Shown here piece by piece: positions 19,311 through 27,974 of a stretch of DNA of 64,000 bases. The DNA lies in the NCBI GenBank assembly GCA_902527545.1, contig CABZPR010000005.1, forward strand, positions 33,656 to 97,655, in the 5' to 3' direction. The notes under the pieces are model-generated. The model was not told the DNA's origin. It worked only from the letters and a program-made list of their open reading frames with translations, and did no database searches. Positions within the stretch are counted from its first letter, which is position 1. Each line of letters begins with the position of its first letter. A program made the position numbers and the translations under genes. This stretch comes from an uncultured Alphaproteobacteria bacterium. GTDB lineage: Bacteria; Pseudomonadota; Alphaproteobacteria; HIMB59.

Positions 19311-19332
19311 GAGGGCAGCGTGGACTGCCCTC
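19311..19332 (-). ncRNA. Perfect hairpin between the 27-codon gene and the aminotransferase
   Basis: GAGGGCAG, a 6-nt loop and CTGCCCTC form an 8-bp GC-rich stem, 7 nt after the small gene's stop codon. No T-run follows on the minus strand, so it more likely stabilises or punctuates the transcript than ends it. Confidence 0.55.
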
Positions 19333-19339
19333 ATCACAA

Positions 19340-19423
19340 TCACATTTTTGATCCGATGAAACCAGCTATGAACCAAATAATCATAACTATAAAGGGGTAG
19401 TGTCCTGTAAACATATCTGCCAT
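19340..19423 (-). CDS. 27-residue single-span membrane peptide
   Basis: Reads MADMFTGHYPFIVMIIWF then IAGFIGSKM. A strong ribosome site (TGGAGG, 6 nt before the ATG) makes translation likely even though the gene is tiny. Residues 10-24 form one hydrophobic helix with a short polar N-terminus and a basic C-terminus. It has its own promoter-like sequence upstream and two hairpins downstream, then the aminotransferase. It matches no family I know. It could be a small membrane protein or a translated leader. Confidence 0.6.
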   Translation of the reverse strand: MADMFTGHYPFIVMIIWFIAGFIGSKM

Positions 19424-19468
19424 TTAAACCTCCATGATTCCTTTAATAAAGTTATAGGATTTCATATT

Positions 19469-19498
19469 AATATGCAATATTTGCATATGTATAGTCAA
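19469..19498 (-). promoter_or_regulatory. Promoter with an inverted-repeat operator between its -35 and -10 boxes
   Basis: On the minus strand TTGACT (19498-19493) is followed after 18 nt by CATATT (19474-19469). The spacer holds the perfect inverted repeat ATATGCAA-TAT-TTGCATAT (19470-19488), placed where a repressor would block RNA polymerase. It drives the 27-codon peptide gene and possibly the aminotransferase. The regulator is not identified. Confidence 0.55.
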
Positions 19499-19612
19499 AT
19501 TTTGTAAATTTATCCACATTTATTGTGAATTATGGGGATTAATTATGCATTTTTTTTATACCAATAAGCACCATTGTTATTTCTTCGTCCTTATAATAAG
19601 TATAACTACCTT

Positions 19613-20092
19613 ATGAGCGTCGTTTCGAAAACAATCAAATATTTACTCGATAAAAACATATCAGTTTCAACAGCAGAATCTTGTACTGGTGGTTTGCTTG
19701 CAGCAGAATTTACAGCGGTGTCTGGTATATCTAAAATTTATAAAACTGGTTTGATAACATATTCAAATGACTCAAAAATTAAAAATCTCAAAGTCAAACC
19801 AAGTACTATCAAAAAGTACGGTGCAGTCAGCCGTCAAGTATGTGCTCAAATGTGTTTACATTTACACAAGATTTCCAAAAGTCAGCTAACATTTTCAACA
19901 ACAGGTGTAGCTGGTCCAAACGGTGGTACCAAATTAAAACCTGTTGGTTTAGTTTTTATCGGATTATATTTTAAAAAAAATATTTATATCGAACGATTAA
20001 ATTTCAACCCAAAACTTTCTAGAATTCAAATTCAAAAAGGCACAGTGAAAGAATGTTTTCACATGTTAAATAATATTATAGATGAGCTATAA
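19613..20092 (+). CDS. pncC: CinA C-terminal domain protein (nicotinamide-nucleotide amidohydrolase)
   Basis: Stand-alone amidohydrolase of the CinA C-terminal type, which deamidates nicotinamide mononucleotide in pyridine nucleotide recycling. AESCTGGLLA (21-30) with catalytic S23 and GVAGPNGGTKLKPVGLV are diagnostic. I start it at the ATG 19613 (159 residues); the longer frame from 19574 would start in the promoter region. It overlaps the next gene by 11 nt. Confidence 0.88.
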   Translation: MSVVSKTIKYLLDKNISVSTAESCTGGLLAAEFTAVSGISKIYKTGLITYSNDSKIKNLKVKPSTIKKYGAVSRQVCAQMCLHLHKISKSQLTFSTTGVAGPNGGTKLKPVGLVFIGLYFKKNIYIERLNFNPKLSRIQIQKGTVKECFHMLNNIIDEL

Positions 20093-21383
20093 GCGAAATT
20101 ATAATAGTTTACTACCTGACGATTTCGAACTCAGTAAAGAATTTGAAAATATCACTGATCAACTAGAAAGCACAAAAGATCATTTTTATATTACTGGTAA
20201 AGCAGGTAGTGGTAAGTCTACACTATTGGCCTACTTTCGATCTATAACAAAGAAGAATACAGTTGTTCTTGCTCCAACAGGAGTTGCTGCAATTCGAGTT
20301 AAAGGACAAACTATTCACTCATTTTTTGGTTTTCCACCAAAGGTTATTCAAACACGACATATAAAAAAAGTAAGACAAATCGAAATTCTTCAAAATTTGG
20401 AAACATTAATTATTGATGAGATATCTATGGTTCGTGCTGATGTTTTTGATGCGATTGATTATAGCCTTCGTGTTCACAGAAAAAAACTTACACAACCATT
20501 TGGCGGAGTTCAGTTAATCGTTTTTGGGGATTTATTTCAACTACCACCAGTTGTGAATATGGATGAGTCAGGACTTCTACAGCGCATTTATCCCAAAGGT
20601 CATTTCTTCTTTCATTCAAATATTTTCCAGGATGCCCAATTTAAAACGCTTGAATTACATAATATTTATCGTCAAAAAGATGAACATTTTATTCATTTGC
20701 TTAACTCTGTTAGAGATGGCTCAATTACTCACACGCAGATCGAGAATATAAACTACTCTTTAACTGATCACATTGAGATGGATGAAGGTAAAATCATACT
20801 TACTACAACTAATGCTCGAGCGAGCAGCATTAATCAAAAATATTTAAGCCAGTTAAATCAGGAGGAGTTTTCTTACAGGGGACAAGCTACTGGTCAATTT
20901 TATAAAGAATTATTTCCCACTGATGAAATCTTAAAATTAAAAAAAGGAGCTCAAGTAATTATGATTAAAAATGATCCTGAAAAAAGGTGGGTTAATGGAT
21001 CTATTGGTATAATTCATGATATCGCTCAAAAAAAAATAAAAGTAAAAATTAATAATAAAATATATGAGGTCAAAAAAGAAAAATGGGATCGTATTCAATA
21101 TACCTATGATGATGATCAACAAGAAGTTCAAGAGGAAATAACAGGATCTTTCAAACAGTATCCAATGAGATTAGCTTGGGCAATCACAATTCATAAAAGT
21201 CAAGGACAAACATTTGAAAGAGTAATTATAGATATGAGTCAAGGCTCTTTTGCCCCAGGACAACTTTATGTTGCACTAAGTAGATGTATAAGTTTAGAAG
21301 GCATAGAACTGCTTAGACCTATTAAAAAATCAGATATCATTGTTAACAATCAATTGATAGGTTTCCAAGACAGATTAATTTAA
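20082..21383 (+). CDS. Pif1-like superfamily 1 DNA helicase
   Basis: ATP-dependent DNA helicase of the Pif1/RecD-like group. Walker A GKAGSGKST (39-47), Walker B LIIDEISMV (109-117), a motif III region FGDLFQLPPV, and the C-terminal AITIHKSQGQTFERVI motif with the usual SRC/ALSR end (YVALSRCISLEGI). At 433 residues it is a minimal Pif1 without an extra domain. Bacterial Pif1 proteins resolve G-quadruplexes and stalled forks; the role here is not shown. It overlaps the upstream amidohydrolase gene. Confidence 0.88.
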   Translation: MSYKRNYNSLLPDDFELSKEFENITDQLESTKDHFYITGKAGSGKSTLLAYFRSITKKNTVVLAPTGVAAIRVKGQTIHSFFGFPPKVIQTRHIKKVRQIEILQNLETLIIDEISMVRADVFDAIDYSLRVHRKKLTQPFGGVQLIVFGDLFQLPPVVNMDESGLLQRIYPKGHFFFHSNIFQDAQFKTLELHNIYRQKDEHFIHLLNSVRDGSITHTQIENINYSLTDHIEMDEGKIILTTTNARASSINQKYLSQLNQEEFSYRGQATGQFYKELFPTDEILKLKKGAQVIMIKNDPEKRWVNGSIGIIHDIAQKKIKVKINNKIYEVKKEKWDRIQYTYDDDQQEVQEEITGSFKQYPMRLAWAITIHKSQGQTFERVIIDMSQGSFAPGQLYVALSRCISLEGIELLRPIKKSDIIVNNQLIGFQDRLI

Positions 21384-21384
21384 G

Positions 21385-21558
21385 ATGGCTAAAAAAATAT
21401 TATATAGTATTGCAGTCTTTAGCATTATAGGTTTGGGCCTATATATTACTTCGACATTTGAATACCACGAATACTATGAGGAATGTGAAAAACAAAGCAA
21501 CACTCAAGGAGGTATAGAGTCCTGTGTAGACTTTATGATTGAGGAAGCAAAAAAATGA
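21385..21558 (+). CDS. 57-residue membrane-anchored protein with two cysteines
   Basis: Not recognised. It begins MAKKILYSIAVFSIIGLG 1 nt after the helicase stop and ends in an ATGA overlap with the alaX gene, so it is an operon member. Residues 5-22 are one hydrophobic helix; the rest is acidic and soluble, with C34 and C47 spaced 13 apart, suggesting a disulfide loop on the periplasmic side. Tight spacing on both sides is the best evidence that it is a real gene. Confidence 0.7.
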   Translation: MAKKILYSIAVFSIIGLGLYITSTFEYHEYYEECEKQSNTQGGIESCVDFMIEEAKK

Positions 21559-22238
21559 TTTATCTCAAAGACAGTTATACAAAGAGTTTCGAAGAAAAAA
21601 TTTTATTAGTCGAGGGTGACAAAATCATTACTCAAGATAGCTCTTTTTATGCTCAAAGTGGTGGGCAACCTGGAGACAAGGGAGTACTAGAAATTAATGA
21701 TAAAAAATTCAATGTTATCAATACAGTTAAACATGAGTTAGGTATTGCCCATGTTGTTGACTCAGAAAATATAAATCTTTCTGGACAAATAAAAGGCCAT
21801 ATTGATTGGGATCATCGATATCGCCTAATGAAAATGCACACCTCGATGCACTTAATGTGTGCAGCATTACCTTATTATGTTACAGGAGGATCAATTGGTT
21901 TAGAAAAAAGTAGGATTGATTTTGATTTAGGCGAAGAGACATTTGAATTTGAAACTTTAAATAAAATCATTAATGAATTTATTCAACAATCTCACTCTAT
22001 TTCTTATCAGTGGATAACTAATGAAGAGCTAGATCAAAAACCTGAGCTAGTACGAACCTTGTCAGTTAAACCGCCAAGAACAAATGATAAAATTCGACTT
22101 GTTAAAATAGGAGATATTGATTTACAACCGTGTGGTGGAACTCACGTAGCTAATACAAATGAAATTGGCGAATTTAAATTTATTAAGTATGAGAGTAAAG
22201 GAAAAATGAATAAACGTGTTCAGTTTACTCTCATATAA
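21555..22238 (+). CDS. AlaX-type alanyl-tRNA editing protein
   Basis: Free-standing editing domain related to the AlaRS C-terminal half, which hydrolyses Ser- or Gly-tRNA(Ala). Zinc ligands are visible as H95 and H99 (KMHTSMHL) and C193 and H197 (QPCGGTHVANTNEIG). The N-terminal SFYAQSGGQPGDKG (30-43) holds the GGQ-like motif of the AlaX-M/II group. The 227-residue length fits. The gene overlaps the small upstream gene by 4 nt and the next gene by 1 nt. Confidence 0.92.
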   Translation: MIYLKDSYTKSFEEKILLVEGDKIITQDSSFYAQSGGQPGDKGVLEINDKKFNVINTVKHELGIAHVVDSENINLSGQIKGHIDWDHRYRLMKMHTSMHLMCAALPYYVTGGSIGLEKSRIDFDLGEETFEFETLNKIINEFIQQSHSISYQWITNEELDQKPELVRTLSVKPPRTNDKIRLVKIGDIDLQPCGGTHVANTNEIGEFKFIKYESKGKMNKRVQFTLI

Positions 22239-23137
22239 TGCACAAAGCATCCTTTAAAGATTTTTTACTTTTATTTTTATTAGCTGGTATATGGGGAAGT
22301 GCGTTCTTTAACATCAAAATTGCTTCAGAAAGTTATACACCCATGGCACTTGCCTTTGGTAGAATTTTTTTTGCTGCAATAGTAATGCTTATTTACTGTT
22401 GGATAAGAAAAATTTCAATTGAAGCATTTGGAGAAAATTGGTTATGGTACGCAACTATAGGATTTGTGAATTTAGTTCTCCCCTTTTTTTTTATTTCATT
22501 CGGTATATTAAAAGTTCAAAGTAATCTAGCAGCAATCTTGATGTCCACGGCACCTATTGCAGCAACAATCTTAGGACATTTATTTATTCAAAATGAAAAA
22601 ATTAATCTTTTAAAATTTGTTGGAATATTAATAGGCTTTCTTGGTATCGTTTATTTATTTTCAGATAATATTCTAATCAATCAGTCAAATATCTTTTACG
22701 CATTTATGGTAATCTTGGGTCCAGTTTGTTACACCATAGGTGGACTATTTTCACTCAAGCTAAAACATATTAAAAATGAAGTACTTACATCAAGTATTTT
22801 AATTTGGGCAGTTATTCTTTTATTACCAATTATGTTCATTTTTGAAAATCCAACAGAATTGAGACCGTCTCTTAATGCTACAATTTCTCTTTTGTATCTT
22901 GGTATCGTTGCGACTGCGATAGCTTGGTTAATGAGATTTTATATTCTTAAAAATAATGGCTTAGTTTTTCAATCACAAGTTGCCTACATCATTCCAATTT
23001 TTGGATTGATATTTGGATATCTTTTTTTAAATGAAAAAATAACTTATAAAATTATTGTTGCCCTTATTGCTGTTTTAATTAGCACTTACTTAATTGAAAA
23101 AAGTAAAAAAAATAAGATTACTGATAAACTATCTTGA
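22238..23137 (+). CDS. EamA/DMT-family transporter
   Basis: Ten-span inner-membrane transporter with the duplicated EamA fold: first repeat about residues 8-135 (GIWGSAFFNIKIASESYTPM), second about 150-290. The substrate is unknown; members export amino acids, nucleobases or other metabolites. It shares one base with the alaX stop and is the last gene before a small gap, in which the ABC exporter unit begins. Confidence 0.88.
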   Translation: MHKASFKDFLLLFLLAGIWGSAFFNIKIASESYTPMALAFGRIFFAAIVMLIYCWIRKISIEAFGENWLWYATIGFVNLVLPFFFISFGILKVQSNLAAILMSTAPIAATILGHLFIQNEKINLLKFVGILIGFLGIVYLFSDNILINQSNIFYAFMVILGPVCYTIGGLFSLKLKHIKNEVLTSSILIWAVILLLPIMFIFENPTELRPSLNATISLLYLGIVATAIAWLMRFYILKNNGLVFQSQVAYIIPIFGLIFGYLFLNEKITYKIIVALIAVLISTYLIEKSKKNKITDKLS

Positions 23138-23174
23138 TGTTATTTGCTTATAATATACTGTACGCAATCTAATT

Positions 23175-24104
23175 ATGTCAGCAGATATCTTAATTAAAAT
23201 TGATAATTTAAAAAAAACTTTTCAAGGAGGTTTAGAAGCCCTCAAAGGAGTCAATTTAGAAATTCAAAGAGGTGAAATTCTTGCACTTCTTGGTCCAAAT
23301 GGTGCTGGAAAAACAACACTCATTAATGCCATATGTGGGATAGTCTTACCTACATCAGGAACCATTTCAGTTGATGGATATGATGTTGTTAAAGATTTCA
23401 GAAAAACTCGATCGATGATTGGCCTTGTGCCTCAAGAACTCCATTTAGAAGCCTTTGAAAAAGTTTTTCAAAATGTCTCTTACACTAGAGGCTTATATGG
23501 TAAGAAAAAAGATCCTGCATACATAGAAAAAATTCTTAAAGATCTCAGCCTTTGGGATAAAAAAGATAGTAAGCTTCGTGAGCTTTCTGGAGGTATGAAA
23601 AAAAGAGCATTAATTGCAAAGGCATTGAGCCATGAACCAAAAATACTTTTTTTAGATGAGCCTACTGCAGGTGTAGATATTAATTTGCGAAGAGATATGT
23701 GGAGAGCGGTAAAGGAGCTTAAAGAAAATGGTGTAACAATTATTCTTACTACTCATTATATCGAAGAAGCCGAGGCTATTTCTGATCGAGTATCTGTAAT
23801 CAATAATGGCGAGATCATAATTACTGATAATAAGAATGATTTAATGCAAAAAATGGGTCAAAAGAATTTAACTATAGAATTTCAGGAGCCTTTCAGTCAA
23901 ATCCCATCTACTTTAGAGTCGTATAACTTAAAAATGAATAGTAATAACTCTTTAACATATTCATATGACTCTCACGGATCTTCGACTGGTATTACCGCAC
24001 TTCTTCAAGACATAAAGACAGCTGGTCTAAAATTAAAAGATTTAAATTCCTCCCAGACATCGCTGGAGACGATATTCGAAAAACTTTTGGAGGAGAGTGT
24101 ATGA
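23175..24104 (+). CDS. ABC-2 type exporter, ATP-binding protein
   Basis: ATPase of a two-gene ABC-2 exporter. Walker A LLGPNGAGKTT (near 38-48), signature LSGGMKKRALIAKAL, Walker B ILFLDEPTAGVD, and a long C-terminal extension (about 215-309) typical of the DrrA/NodI/CcmA-like group. It overlaps the permease by 4 nt. The exported substrate is not known; a drug, lipid or polysaccharide are all possible. Confidence 0.9.
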   Translation: MSADILIKIDNLKKTFQGGLEALKGVNLEIQRGEILALLGPNGAGKTTLINAICGIVLPTSGTISVDGYDVVKDFRKTRSMIGLVPQELHLEAFEKVFQNVSYTRGLYGKKKDPAYIEKILKDLSLWDKKDSKLRELSGGMKKRALIAKALSHEPKILFLDEPTAGVDINLRRDMWRAVKELKENGVTIILTTHYIEEAEAISDRVSVINNGEIIITDNKNDLMQKMGQKNLTIEFQEPFSQIPSTLESYNLKMNSNNSLTYSYDSHGSSTGITALLQDIKTAGLKLKDLNSSQTSLETIFEKLLEESV

Positions 24105-24862
24105 ACTGGACAGGCATAATGGCGATTTACTTGCATGAAATGGATCGAATGAGAAGAACAACTGTTCAAAGTATATTTTCTCCTGTGATATCATCCTCTC
24201 TTTATTTTGTAGTCTTCGGTGCTGCAATCGGCAGTCGCATCCCTGTGATTGAAGATATATCATATGGTTCTTTCATAGTGCCTGGTATGATAATGTTAGC
24301 TTTACTTACACAAAGTGTCTCAAACGCTTCCTCAGGTATCTTTTTTCCAAAATTTCTTGGAACTATAAATGAAATTTATGCTGCCCCACTATCAACAACA
24401 GAGATTGTTATTGGTTTTGTTGGCGCGGCCACTACAAAATCAATAATTTTAGGAAGCTTAATATTAGCAACAGGGTTATTTTTTGTTGAAATATATATTA
24501 TGCATCCTTTTACAATGATTTTAATGCTCGTCTTAACATCTTTAACTTTTAGCTTACTAGGTTTTCTCATAGGGATGTTGTCATCAAATTGGGAGGAGCT
24601 ATCAATATTTCCTACACTAATTTTATCTCCACTTGTATTTCTTGGCGGCTCGCTATATTCAATCAACTGGTTACCAGAGTTCTGGCAGAACGTTTCTTTG
24701 GTAAATCCAGTTCTTTACTTAGTAAGTGGTTTTCGATGGAGTTTTTATGAAATGGCTGATGTAAGTATTACAACAAGTTTGATTATGATATTTACTTTTT
24801 TAATTCTAAATATTTCTGCAATTATTTATATTTTTTCAAAAGGCTTCAAAATTAAAGACTAG
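24101..24862 (+). CDS. ABC-2 type exporter, permease
   Basis: Six-span membrane partner of the preceding ATPase, with the NodJ/DrrB-like pattern FIVPGMIMLALLTQSVSNASS near residue 53-73 and PLVFLGGSLYSINWLPEFWQ near 190-209. It follows the ATPase with an ATGA overlap and precedes the FAD protein by 6 nt, making one operon. Confidence 0.9.
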   Translation: MNWTGIMAIYLHEMDRMRRTTVQSIFSPVISSSLYFVVFGAAIGSRIPVIEDISYGSFIVPGMIMLALLTQSVSNASSGIFFPKFLGTINEIYAAPLSTTEIVIGFVGAATTKSIILGSLILATGLFFVEIYIMHPFTMILMLVLTSLTFSLLGFLIGMLSSNWEELSIFPTLILSPLVFLGGSLYSINWLPEFWQNVSLVNPVLYLVSGFRWSFYEMADVSITTSLIMIFTFLILNISAIIYIFSKGFKIKD

Positions 24863-24868
24863 TAACAG

Positions 24869-26302
24869 ATGTCAAATAGGATCGTCTGGTTTAAGAAGAA
24901 TTTAAGATTTAAAGACAATGAAATTCTTATTGATGAAAGTAAAAGATCTATATTAATTTACATTATAGAACCTGAGTTGTGGAAGCAAAAAGATATGTCT
25001 TTAAGGCAATGGCAATTTACATTAGAGAGTGTAAATGACCTTAAACGACAATTATTAAAAAATAATTTATATTTAAATATCTTTTTTGGTGACGCGATTG
25101 AAATATTCAAGTTTTTAAAGGATAAACATAGCTTTTCAAGCGTAATTAGCGAACAAGAAACAGGTATTGAATGGACTTACCAAAGGGACAAAAAATTAAA
25201 AAAATTTTTTTTTCAAAATAAAATTGATTGGATTGAGTGCTCTTACCCAGGCGTTAAAAGAGGACAACATGATAGAAACCTATGGGCAAAAAATTTTAGA
25301 AACGAGATTATTAAAAAGTCTAATTTGCCCATTATAAAACAATCAGTTAATTTAGAATTAACAAAACATGAATTACCAAAATTTTTTTATGATTCAACAC
25401 CATGTCCATATAGGCAAAAGGGTGGATCTGTCGAAGCAGAAAAATTGCTTCAGTCTTTTTTAAATAAAAGAGGTGAAAATTATCAATTTGAGATGTCTAG
25501 CCCGATAACTGCTGAAAAAAGCTGCTCAAGATTATCAACTCATTTGACATATGGTACAATATCACACCGCACAGTTTTTCAAGAGGCCGAAAAAAAAAGA
25601 GATCTAATAAAGTATACCAATAAAAATTTTGCTAAATCTATAAATTCATTTTTATCTAGGTTATATTGGAGATCGCATTTTGTTCAAAAATTAGAGGATC
25701 AGCCATCAATTGAACATGCAAGCTTTATTCCTGTGTATGATCAAATACGTGATAAAGATGAAGAGAAATTAGAGGCTTGGATTGAAGGTAAGACTGGAGT
25801 TCATTTTATCGATGCATGTATGATTTATTTAAGAAATAATGGATGGATCAATTTTAGAATGAGAGCAATGTTAGCATCATTTGCTTCTTATAATTTATGG
25901 CTTGATTGGAGATACTTTGCTCCACGCTTGGCAGCGTTGTTTACAGACTTTGAACCTGGAATTCATTACAGTCAAATACAAATGCAATCAGGTACAACCG
26001 GTATCAATACGATTAGAATGTATAATCCTTATAAGCAAGCTATGGATCAAGATCCTCTCGGTAAATTTATTAAGTCACAAATTCCTGAAGTAAAAAATTT
26101 CCCACCTGCTTTTTTTCATAATTCCCCAAAAAAAAGTTTGAACGTAAATTTGTTCGATAATGAGTTTCAAAAAGAAATAATAAATGTTAAAGAAACTGCT
26201 CAGTATGCTAGAAAAAAAATTTTTGATATTCGCAAATCACAAGAACATAAAATACTTGCAAAAAATGTTTATTTAAAACATGGTAGTAGAGGAAGAAATT
26301 GA
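24869..26302 (+). CDS. Cryptochrome/photolyase family protein
   Basis: FAD protein of the photolyase/cryptochrome superfamily. It begins IVWFKKNLRFKDNEIL (antenna domain, about 1-140) and has the FAD-binding part with LTYGTISHR, RLYWRSHFVQKLE, NNGWINFRMRAMLASF and HYSQIQMQSGTTGIN. The tail has a basic KHGSRGRN end. It resembles the marine cryptochrome-like group; whether it repairs DNA or senses light cannot be decided here. The gene is 6 nt from the ABC permease and 8 nt from the GMC gene. Confidence 0.86.
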   Translation: MSNRIVWFKKNLRFKDNEILIDESKRSILIYIIEPELWKQKDMSLRQWQFTLESVNDLKRQLLKNNLYLNIFFGDAIEIFKFLKDKHSFSSVISEQETGIEWTYQRDKKLKKFFFQNKIDWIECSYPGVKRGQHDRNLWAKNFRNEIIKKSNLPIIKQSVNLELTKHELPKFFYDSTPCPYRQKGGSVEAEKLLQSFLNKRGENYQFEMSSPITAEKSCSRLSTHLTYGTISHRTVFQEAEKKRDLIKYTNKNFAKSINSFLSRLYWRSHFVQKLEDQPSIEHASFIPVYDQIRDKDEEKLEAWIEGKTGVHFIDACMIYLRNNGWINFRMRAMLASFASYNLWLDWRYFAPRLAALFTDFEPGIHYSQIQMQSGTTGINTIRMYNPYKQAMDQDPLGKFIKSQIPEVKNFPPAFFHNSPKKSLNVNLFDNEFQKEIINVKETAQYARKKIFDIRKSQEHKILAKNVYLKHGSRGRN

Positions 26303-26310
26303 ACTAATCT

Positions 26311-27969
26311 ATGTTTGAAAAACCTGATTATATCGTAATTGGTTCTGGATCAGCAGGATCTACAATCGCTTACAGACTTGGGGAAAACCCTCAATTAAAA
26401 ATTCTAGTATTAGAATTTGGCGGCAATGACAATAGTCCTTTTATACAAATGCCTGCAGCACTCTCATACCCAATGAATATGAATAAATTCGATTGGGGAT
26501 ATAAAGCAGAACCCGAGCCTACTTTAAATGGTAGGTCTCTCGTGTGCCCTAGAGGTAAAGTTATAGGAGGGTCTTCGTCAATTAATGGAATGATTTATGT
26601 AAGGGGTAATGCTGGTGATTATAATCAATGGGCAGAAAGTGGTGCAAAAGGTTGGGATTATCCCGATGTCCTTCCATATTTTCAAAGAATGGAAGCAAGC
26701 CACGGAGGCAATTCAGAGTTTAGAGGAAAATCAGGCCCTCTAAACATAACTCATGGCAAAAGAGATAACCCATTACACAATGCTTTTGTAAGAGCGACGG
26801 AGCAGGCGGGATACACCTACACTGATGACTACAATGGCTTTCGACAGGAGGGTTTTGGACCAGCTGATATGACCGTTTGGAAAGGCTCTCGTTTTTCAAC
26901 AGCAAAAGCTTATTTAAAGCCTGCATTAGCGAAAAAAAATGTACAACTCATAACAAAGGTTCTGGTCGATAAAATTATTTTTCAAGAAGACAAAGCTAAG
27001 GGAGTTGAAGTATACCATCGGGGCCAAAAAAAAACCTTTAGTGCAAATATTGGTGTTGTTTTATCAGCTGGCGCTATCAATAGTCCAACAATTCTTCAAA
27101 GATCGGGTATTGGAGAGGGCAATGATTTAAATAATTTGGGTATCAAGGTTATTAAAAACTTACCAGGTGTTGGTAAAAACTTACAAGATCATTTAGAAGT
27201 TTATTTTCAAGTTAAATGTTTACAACCAGTAACACTTAATAAATATTTAAATCCTTTTTCTAAATTACTTATCGGCATGCAATGGATGTTTCTTAAAAGT
27301 GGGCCAGGTGCAACAAACCAATTTGAAACTCTTGGTTTCATTCGCTCTGATAAAAACATACCATATCCTGATATACAATTTCATTTTCTTCCAGTCGCAA
27401 TTAGATATGACGGAAAGGCGCCTAGCGAAGGTCACGGTTTTCAATTGCATGTTGGGCCAATGCGTTCAAAATCTAGAGGTTTTGTAAAATTAAAATCTAG
27501 TGACCCATTTGATTCACCAACTATAAAATTCAATTACATGTCTCATGAAGATGATTTTCCAAACTTTAGAAAATCACTTAGACTCAGTAGAGAGATACTG
27601 AGTCAAGAGGCCCTAGTTTCTTTTAAAGGAGATGAAATTCAACCTGGTGATGACGTTGTTTCAGATGAAGGTCTCGACGAATTTATAAAAAATCATTGTG
27701 AAAGTGCTTATCATCCATGTGGTACCTGCAAGATTGGAAAAGAAGATGACCCTTCTTCTGTCGTTCTAAACGATTGCAAAGTAAAGGGTTTTTCAAATTT
27801 ATTTCTTGCAGACTCATCAATTTTTCCTCAGATATGCAATGGCAATCTTAATGCCCCATCTATAATGACGGGTGAGAAAGCCTCAGATCACATCTTGGGA
27901 AAACCTCTTTTAGCACCATCAAATCTACAACCTTATACCCATCCAAATTGGCAAAATTCACAAAGATAA
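26311..27969 (+). CDS. GMC-family oxidoreductase (choline dehydrogenase-like)
   Basis: FAD-dependent alcohol oxidoreductase. FAD-binding GSGSAGS (11-17) and E35 at the N-terminus, the GMC signature PRGKVIGGSSSINGMIYVRG near 78-97, and the C-terminal catalytic region YHPCGTCKIG and NGNLNAPSIMTGEKASD. At 552 residues it has the length of BetA-type enzymes. Choline is one possible substrate, but GMC enzymes act on many alcohols; the betaine importer is 10 kb away and not co-transcribed, so this stays open. Confidence 0.9.
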   Translation: MFEKPDYIVIGSGSAGSTIAYRLGENPQLKILVLEFGGNDNSPFIQMPAALSYPMNMNKFDWGYKAEPEPTLNGRSLVCPRGKVIGGSSSINGMIYVRGNAGDYNQWAESGAKGWDYPDVLPYFQRMEASHGGNSEFRGKSGPLNITHGKRDNPLHNAFVRATEQAGYTYTDDYNGFRQEGFGPADMTVWKGSRFSTAKAYLKPALAKKNVQLITKVLVDKIIFQEDKAKGVEVYHRGQKKTFSANIGVVLSAGAINSPTILQRSGIGEGNDLNNLGIKVIKNLPGVGKNLQDHLEVYFQVKCLQPVTLNKYLNPFSKLLIGMQWMFLKSGPGATNQFETLGFIRSDKNIPYPDIQFHFLPVAIRYDGKAPSEGHGFQLHVGPMRSKSRGFVKLKSSDPFDSPTIKFNYMSHEDDFPNFRKSLRLSREILSQEALVSFKGDEIQPGDDVVSDEGLDEFIKNHCESAYHPCGTCKIGKEDDPSSVVLNDCKVKGFSNLFLADSSIFPQICNGNLNAPSIMTGEKASDHILGKPLLAPSNLQPYTHPNWQNSQR

Positions 27970-27974
27970 AATTT

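Noticed and set aside
19311..19332. Terminator call for the GAGGGCAG hairpin
   Set aside because: No T-run follows on the coding strand; it is listed as an RNA hairpin only.
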